Positions 53,166 through 61,674 are shown, counted from the first letter of the stretch. The stretch is DNA of 64,000 bases from Rhizobium chutanense (GCF_002531935.1 NZ_NWSV01000004.1:310001-374000), one strand, 5' to 3'. Made by a program: numbers and translations. Notes: generated by a model from the sequence alone, not told the origin.

Positions 53166-54365
53166 ATGCCGAAATCCACTCTGCTGGCCGCTCTCGCCGC
53201 TTCGCTGATCACGCTTGCCCCAGCCGCCGGTGCCGGCGAGACCGGCGACGGCAAGGCATTGCTCGCCGCGCAGGCGGGGCTTGCCGTCGAACTGCTCGAC
53301 CGCACGCTGGCGAGCGAAAAGGCAGCCAATATCATGGTGTCGCCGGCAAGCCTTGCCGCCGCCCTCGGCCTCGCAAGCCTCGGCGCTTCGGATCAGGGCA
53401 AGGCGGCAATCGCCAGAAGTCTGGGTTTCCAGGAGCCGAAGGGACCGGCGACGGTGCTTGACGCGATGACCCCGGAAAAGCCGGCAGCAGCCGATGCGCC
53501 GCTGGCGACGGCGGTGGCGATCGTCTTCGATGATAAGCTGGCGCTCGTCCCCGGCGCGCTCCCCATGCTCGCCACCCATCGCATCAAACCGACGATCGAC
53601 GACCTGGACGGCCCGGCATCGGTCGAGCACATCAACGCCTGGGTCAAGGAGACGACGCGGGGCGCCATTCCCAGTATCCTCGACGCGCCGCCCGGCGGCG
53701 GCTTCGTCAGCCTCGGCGCACTCTCCTTCAAGGCGCGCTGGAAGACCGCCTTCGACAGGGAAAGCCCGGCAAGCCCCTTTCAGCGCCCGGACGGCTCGAC
53801 GATCTCGGTGCCGATGATGCATCTTGCCGGCGACGGCCAAAAATTCCGCTCCGACGAGAAATTCTCGGCCGTCGACCTTGCCTATACCGGCGAGGGCTAC
53901 AGCATGGTCGTGGTGGCGGCGCGTTCCGGCAAGGGCGTCGGCGGCGCCGATCTGAAGGCGCTCACCTCCTGGCTGCAAGGGGAAAAATTCGAAGCCGCCA
54001 AGGGCGAAATCTTCCTGCCCCGCTTTTCCCTGAACGACGGGCGTGATTTGATGCCGGTCCTGAACGCGATGGGCGTGGCGCCCGAAAAGGCCCAAAAGAC
54101 TGGGAAGACCGGGGAAGCGGCTTTCCCGGGTTTCACCAAGGAAAACATCCGCTTGTCGCGCGTCCTGCAGAAGACCATGATCAAGGTCGACGAAAACGGC
54201 ACGGAGGCGGCGGCAGCCACCGCAGCGATCACCGAGCGCAGCATCGATCCGAAGCTGGTGCGCGTTGTCGCCGACGCCCGTTTTGCCTTCGCGTTGCGCG
54301 ATACGAAAAGCGGCCTGCTGCTCGCTGCAGGCCTGATCGGCGATCCATTACTGGCAGGCGAATAG
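53166..54365 (+). CDS. Exported bacterial serpin (serine protease inhibitor)
   Basis: A 399-residue protein with a signal peptide (1-23, ending AGAGE) and full-length serpin fold: NIMVSPASLAAALGLASLGASDQGKAAIARSLG, VEHINAWVKETTRGAIPSIL, FVSLGALSFKARWKTAFD, VPMMHLAGDGQKF and the end FAFALRDTKSGLLLAAGLIGDP. The reactive-loop hinge is inhibitory in type: E343-N-G345-T346-E-A348-A-A-A351-T, small residues throughout. Counting from the hinge puts P1 at Ser359 with Arg358 adjacent (TERSID); a one-residue shift would make Arg P1, a trypsin-type target. It starts 13 bp after the trypsin fusion gene. Confidence 0.9.
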   Translation: MPKSTLLAALAASLITLAPAAGAGETGDGKALLAAQAGLAVELLDRTLASEKAANIMVSPASLAAALGLASLGASDQGKAAIARSLGFQEPKGPATVLDAMTPEKPAAADAPLATAVAIVFDDKLALVPGALPMLATHRIKPTIDDLDGPASVEHINAWVKETTRGAIPSILDAPPGGGFVSLGALSFKARWKTAFDRESPASPFQRPDGSTISVPMMHLAGDGQKFRSDEKFSAVDLAYTGEGYSMVVVAARSGKGVGGADLKALTSWLQGEKFEAAKGEIFLPRFSLNDGRDLMPVLNAMGVAPEKAQKTGKTGEAAFPGFTKENIRLSRVLQKTMIKVDENGTEAAAATAAITERSIDPKLVRVVADARFAFALRDTKSGLLLAAGLIGDPLLAGE

Positions 54366-54395
54366 AAATGCCAATGAATGCAGGGGGACAAATGC

Positions 54396-56801
54396 ATGAG
54401 AAGTGATCTGATCGCCCGCTACACGATCGGCCAGCCGATCTATGAAAACGAATTCATCGTCTATCCCGCTGAGGATAAGCGGATGGGCCATGCCGTCTTC
54501 ATCGTCACGCCGGATGTGGCATTGAAACTGGACAAGGCGCGTTTCGAGCGGGTCTGGACCTCGATCAACGAGGCCAAATCGCTGACCGCCCGGCGCTTCG
54601 TCGAAATCGAAGACCTCATCCCGCCGTCGCCTGATGACGACAACTTCTATATCGTCGAGAAGCGGCCGTCGAAGACGCTGCACCAATATCTCGACGAAAC
54701 CGAGATGGTGGCCTACGAGCGCGCCGTCGAGATCGGCCGCCACATCCTCGAAGGCCTGGCGACGCTGCATGGCGCCGGTTACGCCCACAATGCGCTGACC
54801 GACCAGTGCATCTATGTCTCCGAGGATTATTCCGGCCTGTCGGTCCGGATCGGCAACCTGCATCTGATCTCGAAGATCGGCGAACACATCATCCCGCCCT
54901 ATGTGCCGGAATTCGGCGCGCCGGAGATCTATGCGAGCGGCACCTTCTCCGCCTCGCCGGCCCTCGACATCTATGCCATGGGCATGATCGCCTACAAGCT
55001 CTTCCTGCCGCGCCAGACCTATGCCAGCGTCTTCGACAGCGTCATGGTCTGGGAGGATGAGCACCAGCGCGAGCAGAGCTGGAAGAACATCCATCTCGAC
55101 CCCTCCAATATCTTCCCGCGCCTTGATGTGCTGATCCCCGGTTTTCCCGAGGGGCTTGCCAGCCTGATCGAGCGCATGCTGAGCCGCGATCCGGGTGTCA
55201 GGCCGCGCACCGGCGCCGATGCGCTCGGCGAATTCAGCCGCGTCACCACAGGCATCCAGCCGATGTCCTGGGATCCGCGCGGCGGCATGCCGCAGCAGCC
55301 GGAGGCGGCGAAGCCGAAAAAATGGACGGCGGCCAAACTGTCGATGATCGGAGCGCTGCTGCTGATCTGCATCGGCGTCGGTGTCGTCACCATCCCGAAG
55401 CTGCTGCGCCCGGATCCGAAACTCGTCGCGGATGTCGGCACCTGGAAGAAGGAGGCCGAAAGCCGCAAGCAAAAGGCGATCGCCGCCAAGGCGCCGGAGC
55501 GCCCGGCCAGCGACCAGGCGAAACTTTCCTATGACACGGGTGCTGCGGCACTGACCTCGGCCGACGCCCTGCTCAAGGACGAAGACTACGACAAGGCCCT
55601 TCCGGGCTATCAGACCGCCGCCATCAATCTCGGCAATGCGCTGATCGCCATATCGAAGGAAAATGCCGAAAAGGCGAAAGCCGCCGCCTCGGCCGCCGGC
55701 GGCGACAAGGCGCCGAGCTTTGCCGAGGCCGAAACCAAGATGAAGACGGCCACTGAGGCCGCCACATCAAAGCAGATGCATGCCGCCGTCGACAATTACG
55801 ACGCCGCGAAAACTGCCTACGACGATCTCGCCAAGGCGCTGACCGCGCTGACCGCGGCCGAAAAGGATGCGGCGGCAAAACGCGAAACCGTCACCCGCAT
55901 CGGCGCCGGCGATAGCCCCGACGTCGCCAAGGCAAGCGGCCTGATGACCGAGGCCAAGGCCAAGGCGGAGCAATGGCAGCTGCCGGCCGCGACCTCGGCC
56001 TATAGCGATGCCGCCAAGCTGTTCGACGCTCTCATCGCCGATGTCATGGCGGCCAAGGACGAAGCGACGGCGCTGCGGCAGAAAGTCACCGATCTCCACG
56101 CCTCGATCACGACACGCGCCGGCGCCGCCGACCCCACACTGGCAGCGCTCACGCCGAAGCTGACCGAGGCCGACGGCCGCTACAGCGCGGAGGCCTACAA
56201 GCTCGCCATCGCAGCCTACCAGCCAATCCTTGCCGATCTCGAAGCCCTGTCGGCCCGCGGCTTCTGCCCGGTCTCGCAGACCCTTGCCTTCGAAACCGTG
56301 CCGGCCGGAAGTTATCCGCTCGACAATGTCCGGCTGATGACCTCCTCGCTCAAGGAGCTCGGCGGCATGCTCGGCGTCGCCAATGGCGCCGTGAAGATCA
56401 AAAAATCCTTCTGCATGCAGGCCAAGGCCGTCACCCGCGCCGAGATGGCGCAATATTACACCGCCAACTCCGATCCCGCCGCCGCAAAGGCCTACGCCGA
56501 CAATCCCGAACAGCCCGCCGACGACGTACCGCTCGCCGAGGCGCAGAACTACACCGCCTGGCTGTCGAAACAGCTGAACACCCCCGTCCACCTGCCATCG
56601 GCCACCGAATGGATGGCAAGCGCCGTCAAGCTGACGACGGAAAAACTGCCCGACAATGGCGACATCATCCTGCAATGGAGCGCCACCCCCTGCGAAGCCG
56701 GCGGCAACGTCGCCTTCATGGCGCAAGAGGGCTCGACCTTCGTGGTCTGCTCGGATGCGTCGGCGGGCGGGATTTTTCGGGTGAGTGCGGAGTTGCGGTG
56801 A
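54396..56801 (+). CDS. Transmembrane pseudokinase with periplasmic coiled coil and FGE/SUMF1-like domain
   Basis: An 801-residue protein. Residues 1-290 form a Ser/Thr-kinase-like fold with VALK (Lys44) kept, but HRD reads HNA (131-133) and DFG reads GNL (153-155), so it is very likely a pseudokinase. A single transmembrane helix (about 316-337, LSMIGALLLICIGVGVVTI) is followed by an Ala/Lys/Glu-rich coiled coil outside the cytoplasm (about 345-620), and a C-terminal domain resembling formylglycine-generating/SUMF1 proteins (about 635-801: FCPVSQTLAFETVPAGSYPLDN... CMQAKAVTRAEMAQYYT... PADDVPLAEAQNYTAWLSKQLNTPVHLPSATEWM). ATG 54396 after GGGGG is better than 54378. It ends the protease operon and could connect the envelope to the cytoplasm. 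Confidence 0.85.
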   Translation: MRSDLIARYTIGQPIYENEFIVYPAEDKRMGHAVFIVTPDVALKLDKARFERVWTSINEAKSLTARRFVEIEDLIPPSPDDDNFYIVEKRPSKTLHQYLDETEMVAYERAVEIGRHILEGLATLHGAGYAHNALTDQCIYVSEDYSGLSVRIGNLHLISKIGEHIIPPYVPEFGAPEIYASGTFSASPALDIYAMGMIAYKLFLPRQTYASVFDSVMVWEDEHQREQSWKNIHLDPSNIFPRLDVLIPGFPEGLASLIERMLSRDPGVRPRTGADALGEFSRVTTGIQPMSWDPRGGMPQQPEAAKPKKWTAAKLSMIGALLLICIGVGVVTIPKLLRPDPKLVADVGTWKKEAESRKQKAIAAKAPERPASDQAKLSYDTGAAALTSADALLKDEDYDKALPGYQTAAINLGNALIAISKENAEKAKAAASAAGGDKAPSFAEAETKMKTATEAATSKQMHAAVDNYDAAKTAYDDLAKALTALTAAEKDAAAKRETVTRIGAGDSPDVAKASGLMTEAKAKAEQWQLPAATSAYSDAAKLFDALIADVMAAKDEATALRQKVTDLHASITTRAGAADPTLAALTPKLTEADGRYSAEAYKLAIAAYQPILADLEALSARGFCPVSQTLAFETVPAGSYPLDNVRLMTSSLKELGGMLGVANGAVKIKKSFCMQAKAVTRAEMAQYYTANSDPAAAKAYADNPEQPADDVPLAEAQNYTAWLSKQLNTPVHLPSATEWMASAVKLTTEKLPDNGDIILQWSATPCEAGGNVAFMAQEGSTFVVCSDASAGGIFRVSAELR

Positions 56802-57086
56802 GAGGCGAGGCGCCATGAAAAACGAAAATGCCATCAAGGATCTTCGATGGAGTGCTTTCGAATGGGCCCGTGCGTTTTGGCAGTGTCGGCGCCGCTTGCT
56901 CCCTCTTCTCCCCTCGGGGAGAAGGTGCCCGTAGGGCGGATGAGGGGGCCACACGGCACGCCATTCACCCCCCTCTTAGCTACCTCCGTTCACGATAGGC
57001 GATACCTGATGCAAACGTTTGATTGAAGGAACGACTGAGTAAACCGGCTTGAGTTTGGGGTCTATCAATCGCCATGGAGCTTCGGC
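56802..57086. other. Gap after the protease operon with a strong palindrome
   Basis: TTCTCCCC (56906-56913), 2 bp, GGGGAGAA (56916-56923) in a run of rhizobial repeat-like sequence (GTGCCCGTAGGGCGGATGAGGGGG). It is related to the hairpin at 35343-35361. There is no supported gene; it could end transcription of the operon. The NYN gene has no clear promoter here. Confidence 0.5.
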
Positions 57087-57839
57087 ATGCCTGAATTACG
57101 CTCGCCACGTCTTGCAGTTCTTATCGATGCGGACAATGCCTCTGCGAAGATCGTTGACGGTCTGTTCGAGGAAATAGCCAAGATTGGTGAAGCGAGCGTG
57201 CGACGCATCTATGGCGACTTCGCCAGCGCTCGCTCGAAGGCATGGATCGACGTCCTTGCAAAACACGCGATCATTCCTCAGCAACAGTTTGCCTACACCA
57301 CAGGTAAGAACGCGTCCGACATCACGCTTGTCATCGATGCGATGGACTTGCTGCATAGTGGCCGCTTCGACGGTTTCTGTTTGGTGTCGTCCGATAGCGA
57401 TTTCACGCGCCTCGCCTCACGCATCCGCGAACAAGGGATCGATGTCTTCGGCTTCGGGGAACAGAAGACGCCGGAGAGCTTCCGCCAGGCATGCCGGCGG
57501 TTTATTTACACGGAAAATCTGGCTCCTTCGGCTGCGTCGAACGGAGCGGACACCGTACAGGCTGCGTCTTCGCTACGGCCGCCCAGCGCCGCTACACCGA
57601 TTATCAAAAGGGTAATCGCGCAGATGGAGACCGAGGATGGATGGATCCCGCTTGGCGTCGTTGGAAAGCAACTTGCCAATTTGGCATCCGACTTCGACCC
57701 GCGGACTTTCGGATTCAAGAAGTTGAGCGATCTGGTAAAGAAGACGAACTCCTTCGAGGTCGATCATGCCGAAGGCCGTCCGGTCCGCATCCGCCTGAAA
57801 CCCCAAACAACGAAAAACAGCGTGAAACCGGCAACCTGA
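57087..57839 (+). CDS. NYN-domain (LabA-like) nuclease with C-terminal OST-HTH/LOTUS domain
   Basis: A 250-residue protein. The NYN/PIN-like domain (about 9-145) has the acidic residues AVLIDADNAS (Asp14, Asp16), SDITLVIDAMDLLHSGRFDGFCLVSSDSDF with the Asp cluster, and GIDVFGFGEQKTPESFRQACRRFIY. A C-terminal OST-HTH domain (about 170-240: IIKRVIAQMETEDGWIPLGVVGKQLANLASDFDPRTFGFKKLSDLVKKTNSFEVD) follows. This pairing suggests an RNA-binding ribonuclease. ATG 57087 gives the full domain. It stands alone. Confidence 0.86.
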   Translation: MPELRSPRLAVLIDADNASAKIVDGLFEEIAKIGEASVRRIYGDFASARSKAWIDVLAKHAIIPQQQFAYTTGKNASDITLVIDAMDLLHSGRFDGFCLVSSDSDFTRLASRIREQGIDVFGFGEQKTPESFRQACRRFIYTENLAPSAASNGADTVQAASSLRPPSAATPIIKRVIAQMETEDGWIPLGVVGKQLANLASDFDPRTFGFKKLSDLVKKTNSFEVDHAEGRPVRIRLKPQTTKNSVKPAT

Positions 57840-57880
57840 CGCCGGTGTTTCATGGCGCATTAAAGCATGCATGATCAATG

Positions 57881-58573
57881 TTATATGGGCAGGGTTCCAG
57901 CTTGATGGGGACGGTCTGCGCGTGCGGTCCTATCGCGCATCGCCCCATTCACCAAGCTTTCCAAGTACGCGCAAAACATCTGCGCCATCGCCGCCGAGAA
58001 AGCAGCGATCTCGTCCTCCGTCCTCGGCGTTGCCGAGAAATCCTGGCCGACCGTGCTCAGCGTCGTCATGATCAAGTCACTTGCGACATCGCGAACCGGA
58101 TTCGGCGTTGCCGGCAGCACCTCGAGCATGAATGCCTCCATCACCGGCTCGGTCGCGCGTTTTGCCGCCTCCGCCTCCGGCGCGTCGCGGTAGAGCGGCG
58201 CGGCATCGCTGAGCGCGATGCGAACGGATGCCTCCTCGCATTCCGAGCGCAGGAACGCATGCACCAGCGATCGAAGCCTTTCGAAGGGAGGCTTCGATCG
58301 GTCGCTGAGGATCTCCGCCAGCAGGGTGGTCGTCTGCTGCCATTCCTCGCTTTGCAGCCGGAACAGGATCGATGCCTTATTGGGAAAGTACTGGTAGAGC
58401 GAACCGACGCTGACGCCCGCCCGCTCGGCCACCCGCGCCGTGGTGAAGCGGTGCGCTCCTTCTTCCGCCAAAACGCGAACAGCCGCCTGCAGAATCGCGC
58501 CGACGAGGTCGTTCGAGCGTGCCTGCTTCGGCAGTTTTCTCGTGGAAATCCGGGGGCTTGTCACCTTGTTCAT
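57881..58573 (-). CDS. TetR-family transcriptional regulator
   Basis: A 230-residue regulator with an N-terminal HTH (about 20-66: AILQAAVRVLAEEGAHRFTTARVAERAGVSVGSLYQYFPNKASILFRL). ATG 58573 starts MNKVTSPRISTRK; the frame is open to 58792 but upstream is antisense to the methyltransferase. It is divergent from the O-methyltransferase gene with 91 bp between, containing CGAAT/ATTCG half-sites that may be its operator. The ligand is unknown. Confidence 0.88.
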   Translation of the reverse strand: MNKVTSPRISTRKLPKQARSNDLVGAILQAAVRVLAEEGAHRFTTARVAERAGVSVGSLYQYFPNKASILFRLQSEEWQQTTTLLAEILSDRSKPPFERLRSLVHAFLRSECEEASVRIALSDAAPLYRDAPEAEAAKRATEPVMEAFMLEVLPATPNPVRDVASDLIMTTLSTVGQDFSATPRTEDEIAAFSAAMAQMFCAYLESLVNGAMRDRTARADRPHQAGTLPI

Positions 58574-58664
58574 CTCGACGGACCGCAATGCGATTAGCGA
58601 ATGCGACGACTTATTCGTATTTTCAATGGCGACGCAAGAAACATTCCCAACAAGGATTTCGACG

Positions 58665-59321
58665 ATGACAACATTGACAACCGCCCCGCTCGCGCCGCTG
58701 CTCGCTCGCCTGTTCGAAGAGGCAGCTTCGGCGACAAGCCCGGCCCTATCGAGCGTGTCCGACGAGGAGCGGGCGCGCCTGCTGACAAGCAAGACCGAAT
58801 ATCTCGAGCTCTACGCTCGGCTGAAGGACCTCTGGCTGCCCGTATCTCGCGAGGCCGGCCATCTTCTCTATATGCTGGCGCGCAGCACGCGGGCCCAAAA
58901 CATCGTCGAATTCGGCACGTCGTTCGGCATATCGACGCTCCATCTCGCCGCAGCACTCCGCGACAATGGCGGCGGCCGGCTGATCACCACGGAGTTCGAG
59001 CCGTCGAAAGTGGCGCGAGCCCGGCGGCATTTGACCGAGGGCGGCCTGATCGACCTCGTCGAAATGCGCGAAGGCGACGCCTTGCAGACCCTTGCCGCCG
59101 ATCTCCCGCAGACCATCGACCTGGTGCTGCTCGACGGCGCCAAGGCGCTCTATCCCGACATCCTCGCCTTGCTCGAACCACGCCTTCGCCCAGGTGCGCT
59201 CGTCATCGCCGACAATGCCGACGATTGCCCTCAATATCTCGAACACGTCCGCTCTCCGGCGAACGGTTATCTCTCGACGCCATTTGCCGGGGATATCGAG
59301 CTGTCCATGCGTGCCGCCTGA
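58665..59321 (+). CDS. SAM-dependent O-methyltransferase (class I, catechol OMT-like)
   Basis: A 218-residue methyltransferase. Motif I is QNIVEFGTSFGISTLHLAAAL (about 77-97), with ITTEFEPSKVARARRHL and TIDLVLLDGAKALYPDILALLEPRLRPGALVIADNADDCP. It matches the OMT_3 type that methylates small phenolics or other acceptors. I chose ATG 58665, with AAGGA eight bases before, over 58626. TetR, encoded divergently, probably controls it. Confidence 0.85.
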   Translation: MTTLTTAPLAPLLARLFEEAASATSPALSSVSDEERARLLTSKTEYLELYARLKDLWLPVSREAGHLLYMLARSTRAQNIVEFGTSFGISTLHLAAALRDNGGGRLITTEFEPSKVARARRHLTEGGLIDLVEMREGDALQTLAADLPQTIDLVLLDGAKALYPDILALLEPRLRPGALVIADNADDCPQYLEHVRSPANGYLSTPFAGDIELSMRAA

Positions 59322-59631
59322 CACCACAGATCCGGCGAGCCGGGTGCGCGCCCGCGCATCCGGCCGACCGTCACGCCCCGCTGTAAGCTCTCCGATACGA
59401 TTGAAATCTCTTGCGAATCCAGAATTGCGGCCCTGCGGCCGTCGTCAATCGGTTCAGCCTGTCGGACACAGCTCAGCTGCTCCGACACGAGGTCGCAGAA
59501 TGCCCTTTCCCGGCATTCGGCATCTTCACGCTCAAGCAGTGTTCGTCATAAAGTTTTCAATTCCCAATTTCAAAATACGCGCGTATATTGCAGCTGGGAT
59601 TGCAGTTCCGTGCCTTGAGGGGTCGAGGACA
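59322..59631. other. 310-bp stretch without a supported gene
   Basis: Between the methyltransferase and the DUF982 gene. A minus-strand frame (59267-59488) has no clear ribosome-binding site and poor composition. The part from 59530 on is more AT-rich (CGTATATTGCAG) and probably holds the DUF982 promoter. Nothing else is seen. Confidence 0.5.
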
Positions 59632-59943
59632 ATGTGCTGGAATACATCGTCGGCATTCACGCCGGTCGCGCTTTCTTTGAGCCGTCCGGTATCTCGCAAA
59701 ATCGTACGGACGCTGGGTGACGCCGCGTATCTCCTGATCAACGACTGGCCTTTCGATGACGGCGAGGAATATGTCGCTGCGGTGAAAGCCTGCGTCGACG
59801 CCATCAGCGGGAAGATTGCCCCGGAGCAATTCCGGGAAGCGCTTCTGCGGGCGGCCGAGGAGGCCGGTATCGCTGCTCTATCGCTCGTCCCGCAGGGCGT
59901 TGGACAGCGACGGCCGGACCTGCCCCCGGCGATGCGAACATAG
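59632..59943 (+). CDS. DUF982-family small protein
   Basis: A 103-residue protein with the DUF982 core in the middle: DAAYLLINDWPFDDGEEYVAAVKACVDAISGKIAPEQFREALLRAAEEAGI (about 30-80). The family is very common in rhizobia and has no known function. ATG 59632 follows GAGGGGTCGAGGACA. The frame upstream is open but antisense to nothing conserved. Confidence 0.75.
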   Translation: MCWNTSSAFTPVALSLSRPVSRKIVRTLGDAAYLLINDWPFDDGEEYVAAVKACVDAISGKIAPEQFREALLRAAEEAGIAALSLVPQGVGQRRPDLPPAMRT

Positions 59944-60020
59944 GCCTCGTTTCACGCAACTGCCCGCCTTTCGAAATCAGGTTTGCGCCAATAGCGGTCA
60001 TTGCGCGGACCCAAGAACTA

Positions 60021-60488
60021 TTGATCTTTAATGGTCGGTTTAGTTCGGCCGACCACATACAATGGTCGGACGGACATCGAACCGACGTCAAAGTGAATTG
60101 CGGTGATGTGTTGGAATTGAAAATTCGCGCGCTGACGGCTGCCTCAAGGGGGCAGGTGTCCTATGTCGATATGGAGAAGCATCATGGCTTTGACACGGCT
60201 ACATCCGACGACGCCGACATCACACTGCAACTTGATATCGGCCCTAAGGATGCGGATTGGACGGAAACCTTTTCGATAAGGGTAGCAACGCCCAGAAACA
60301 TGTCCAAGAGCAATAGCCGCATGAAGACGATGCGAATTCATTCCTTTTCTTTCGAGACGCTCAAAACCTATTTGGTCACGGCTGTAGCGTCCTGCGAGCG
60401 CGAAACGTGGGATGAATGCCTCGATGCGCTACGCACAAGGTTTCTCTGGGAATGGGACACGCCGAACAAGCAAAAGAGCAAAAGGTAA
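60021..60488 (+). CDS. Imm8-like (immunity protein 8 family) protein
   Basis: Up to 155 residues. The C-terminal 100 fit the Imm8 pattern: ITLQLDIGPKDADWTETFSIRVATPRNM, then IHSFSFETLKTYLVTAVASCERETWDECLDALRTRFLWEWD. Imm8 proteins usually protect against polymorphic toxins. No toxin, secretion gene or conserved fold lies beside it. The start is uncertain: TTG 60021, GTG 60108 (126 aa) or an internal ATG (60171). The longer N-terminus has lower confidence. It is probably an orphan immunity gene. Confidence 0.6.
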   Translation: MIFNGRFSSADHIQWSDGHRTDVKVNCGDVLELKIRALTAASRGQVSYVDMEKHHGFDTATSDDADITLQLDIGPKDADWTETFSIRVATPRNMSKSNSRMKTMRIHSFSFETLKTYLVTAVASCERETWDECLDALRTRFLWEWDTPNKQKSKR

Positions 60489-60510
60489 CGTCTCGCCAAC
60501 CGCTATAGCC

Positions 60511-60536
60511 GCTTCGGGCCGAAAGCGGACATTCGG
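60511..60536. repeat. Dispersed rhizobial repeat (MSAFGPKADI-type) in the gap before the AraC gene
   Basis: GCTTCGGGCCGAAAGCGGAC and the following ATTCGG, in the 60489-60735 gap, correspond on the minus strand to the frequently mis-annotated peptides MSAFGPK... and NVRFRPEA.... I recognise it as a short interspersed repeat of Rhizobiales genomes. There is no gene here. Confidence 0.55.
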
Positions 60537-60735
60537 AGAGCAAGGGTAGCCCTCCTTTGCAACGGACAGCTGCTTCCCGCGATCCGAAGGCGGAGATACC
60601 TCTGCTGTGTCCACGCAGCTATGGTTCGAATCTCCTCCGGCGGGCGAGAAGAATGAAACAGAGAATTACGTCGCCATGGCCCTTCGACGGCTTCGAGGGC
60701 AAGCCATGGCCCCGACAACCGCCGAAAGGGTATCT

Positions 60736-61674
60736 TCAGCCACCAGAGCGTGGTGTACGGCCAAAGGTTCGCTTGAAGGCATGAGAAAAGGCGCTCTGCG
60801 AGTTGTAGCCGACCGCGGCGGCAACCGCGGCGACCGTCTGGCCCGTGTTAAGCTTTCGCTGCGCCAGAACCATGCGCCAGTGGGTCAGGTAGTCAAGCGG
60901 TGGGCGGCCGACGCGATCGGTGAAACGCTGGGTGAAGGCCGAGCGTGACATGCCGACCTCCGATGCCAGCATCGGCACCGTCCAACGCCGCGCGACATCG
61001 CCGTGCAGCAATCTGAGCGCTTTGCCGATCCGCGGGTCCGCCAGCGCGGTGATCCAGCCGACACTGGTTGTCGGACTGGTGGCCACGAAAGCGCGGACCG
61101 CCGCGACCACGAGGATTTCCGCGAACCGCTCGGCGACGAGCGAACCGCCCAGTTCCGCGCTGCTGACCTCCGTCCTCAGGGATTTCAGCGTCCTTGCGAC
61201 AGCCTCGGCGGCGGGCGAGGTCCGGTCGACACGCAGGAACCTGGGGAGCGCGTCGAGAACGAACAAGGCGCCGCCATCCGCAAAGCCGCTTCCGCCGCCT
61301 ATCATGGCCGTCTCGTCCCCCGCGCCGAGACGCACCATGTCCTGCCCCGGCGAAGCGTAGAGCGGCATACCGTCGATCGGTTCGACCGCCGGATTGCTGG
61401 CCACCGCATAGCGCGTGTTGCTGATGAGAACGACATCGCCTTCCACCAGTGCTTCCGGCGGATGATCCGGAAGCAGCAGCCAGCAGCGGCCACGTGTGAC
61501 GGCGACGAACTTCAACCGCGCCCGCCCGTCGAAGGCGAGCGCCCAGTCTCCTGCCGCTTCGAGGCCGGTCCCGCGAACGCTCCGCGCACCGAGCGCCGCA
61601 AGAACCTCGGAGAAGGGATCGGATGCAATTTCGGCGGATCGCGATAAAAACATGGCCGTTTGAGCATAGATCAT
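60736..61674 (-). CDS. AraC-family regulator with N-terminal cupin-type domain
   Basis: A 312-residue regulator. The N-terminal half (about 20-170: ALAFDGRARLKFVAVTRGRCWLLLPDHPPEALVEGDVVLISNTRYAVAS) is the AraC-type effector (cupin_6) domain. The C-terminal double HTH is at about 215-310 (RWTVPMLASEVGMSRSAFTQRFTDRVGRPPLDYLTHWRM... AVAAAVGYNSQSAFSHAFKRTFGRTP). It is divergent from an SDR gene with 52 bp between, which it likely controls. This regulator-SDR pair is common in proteobacteria. Confidence 0.9.
   Translation of the reverse strand: MIYAQTAMFLSRSAEIASDPFSEVLAALGARSVRGTGLEAAGDWALAFDGRARLKFVAVTRGRCWLLLPDHPPEALVEGDVVLISNTRYAVASNPAVEPIDGMPLYASPGQDMVRLGAGDETAMIGGGSGFADGGALFVLDALPRFLRVDRTSPAAEAVARTLKSLRTEVSSAELGGSLVAERFAEILVVAAVRAFVATSPTTSVGWITALADPRIGKALRLLHGDVARRWTVPMLASEVGMSRSAFTQRFTDRVGRPPLDYLTHWRMVLAQRKLNTGQTVAAVAAAVGYNSQSAFSHAFKRTFGRTPRSGG

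Noticed and set aside
50615..53335. 906-codon minus-strand frame across the trypsin-caspase gene
   Set aside because: Antisense to a gene with perfect catalytic motifs; low-complexity Gly/Asp/Arg composition and no start signals mark it as a shadow.
39006..56801. Interpretation as a type VI secretion cluster
   Set aside because: OmpA, kinase-like and SUMF1-like parts recall its regulators, but no sheath, baseplate, TssM-type or ClpV genes are present.
60615..60645. tRNA T-arm-like sequence GGTTCGAATC
   Set aside because: No matching D-arm, anticodon arm or paired acceptor stem nearby; the flanking T-stem bases do not pair. It might be a remnant of an attachment site, but that is not supported.
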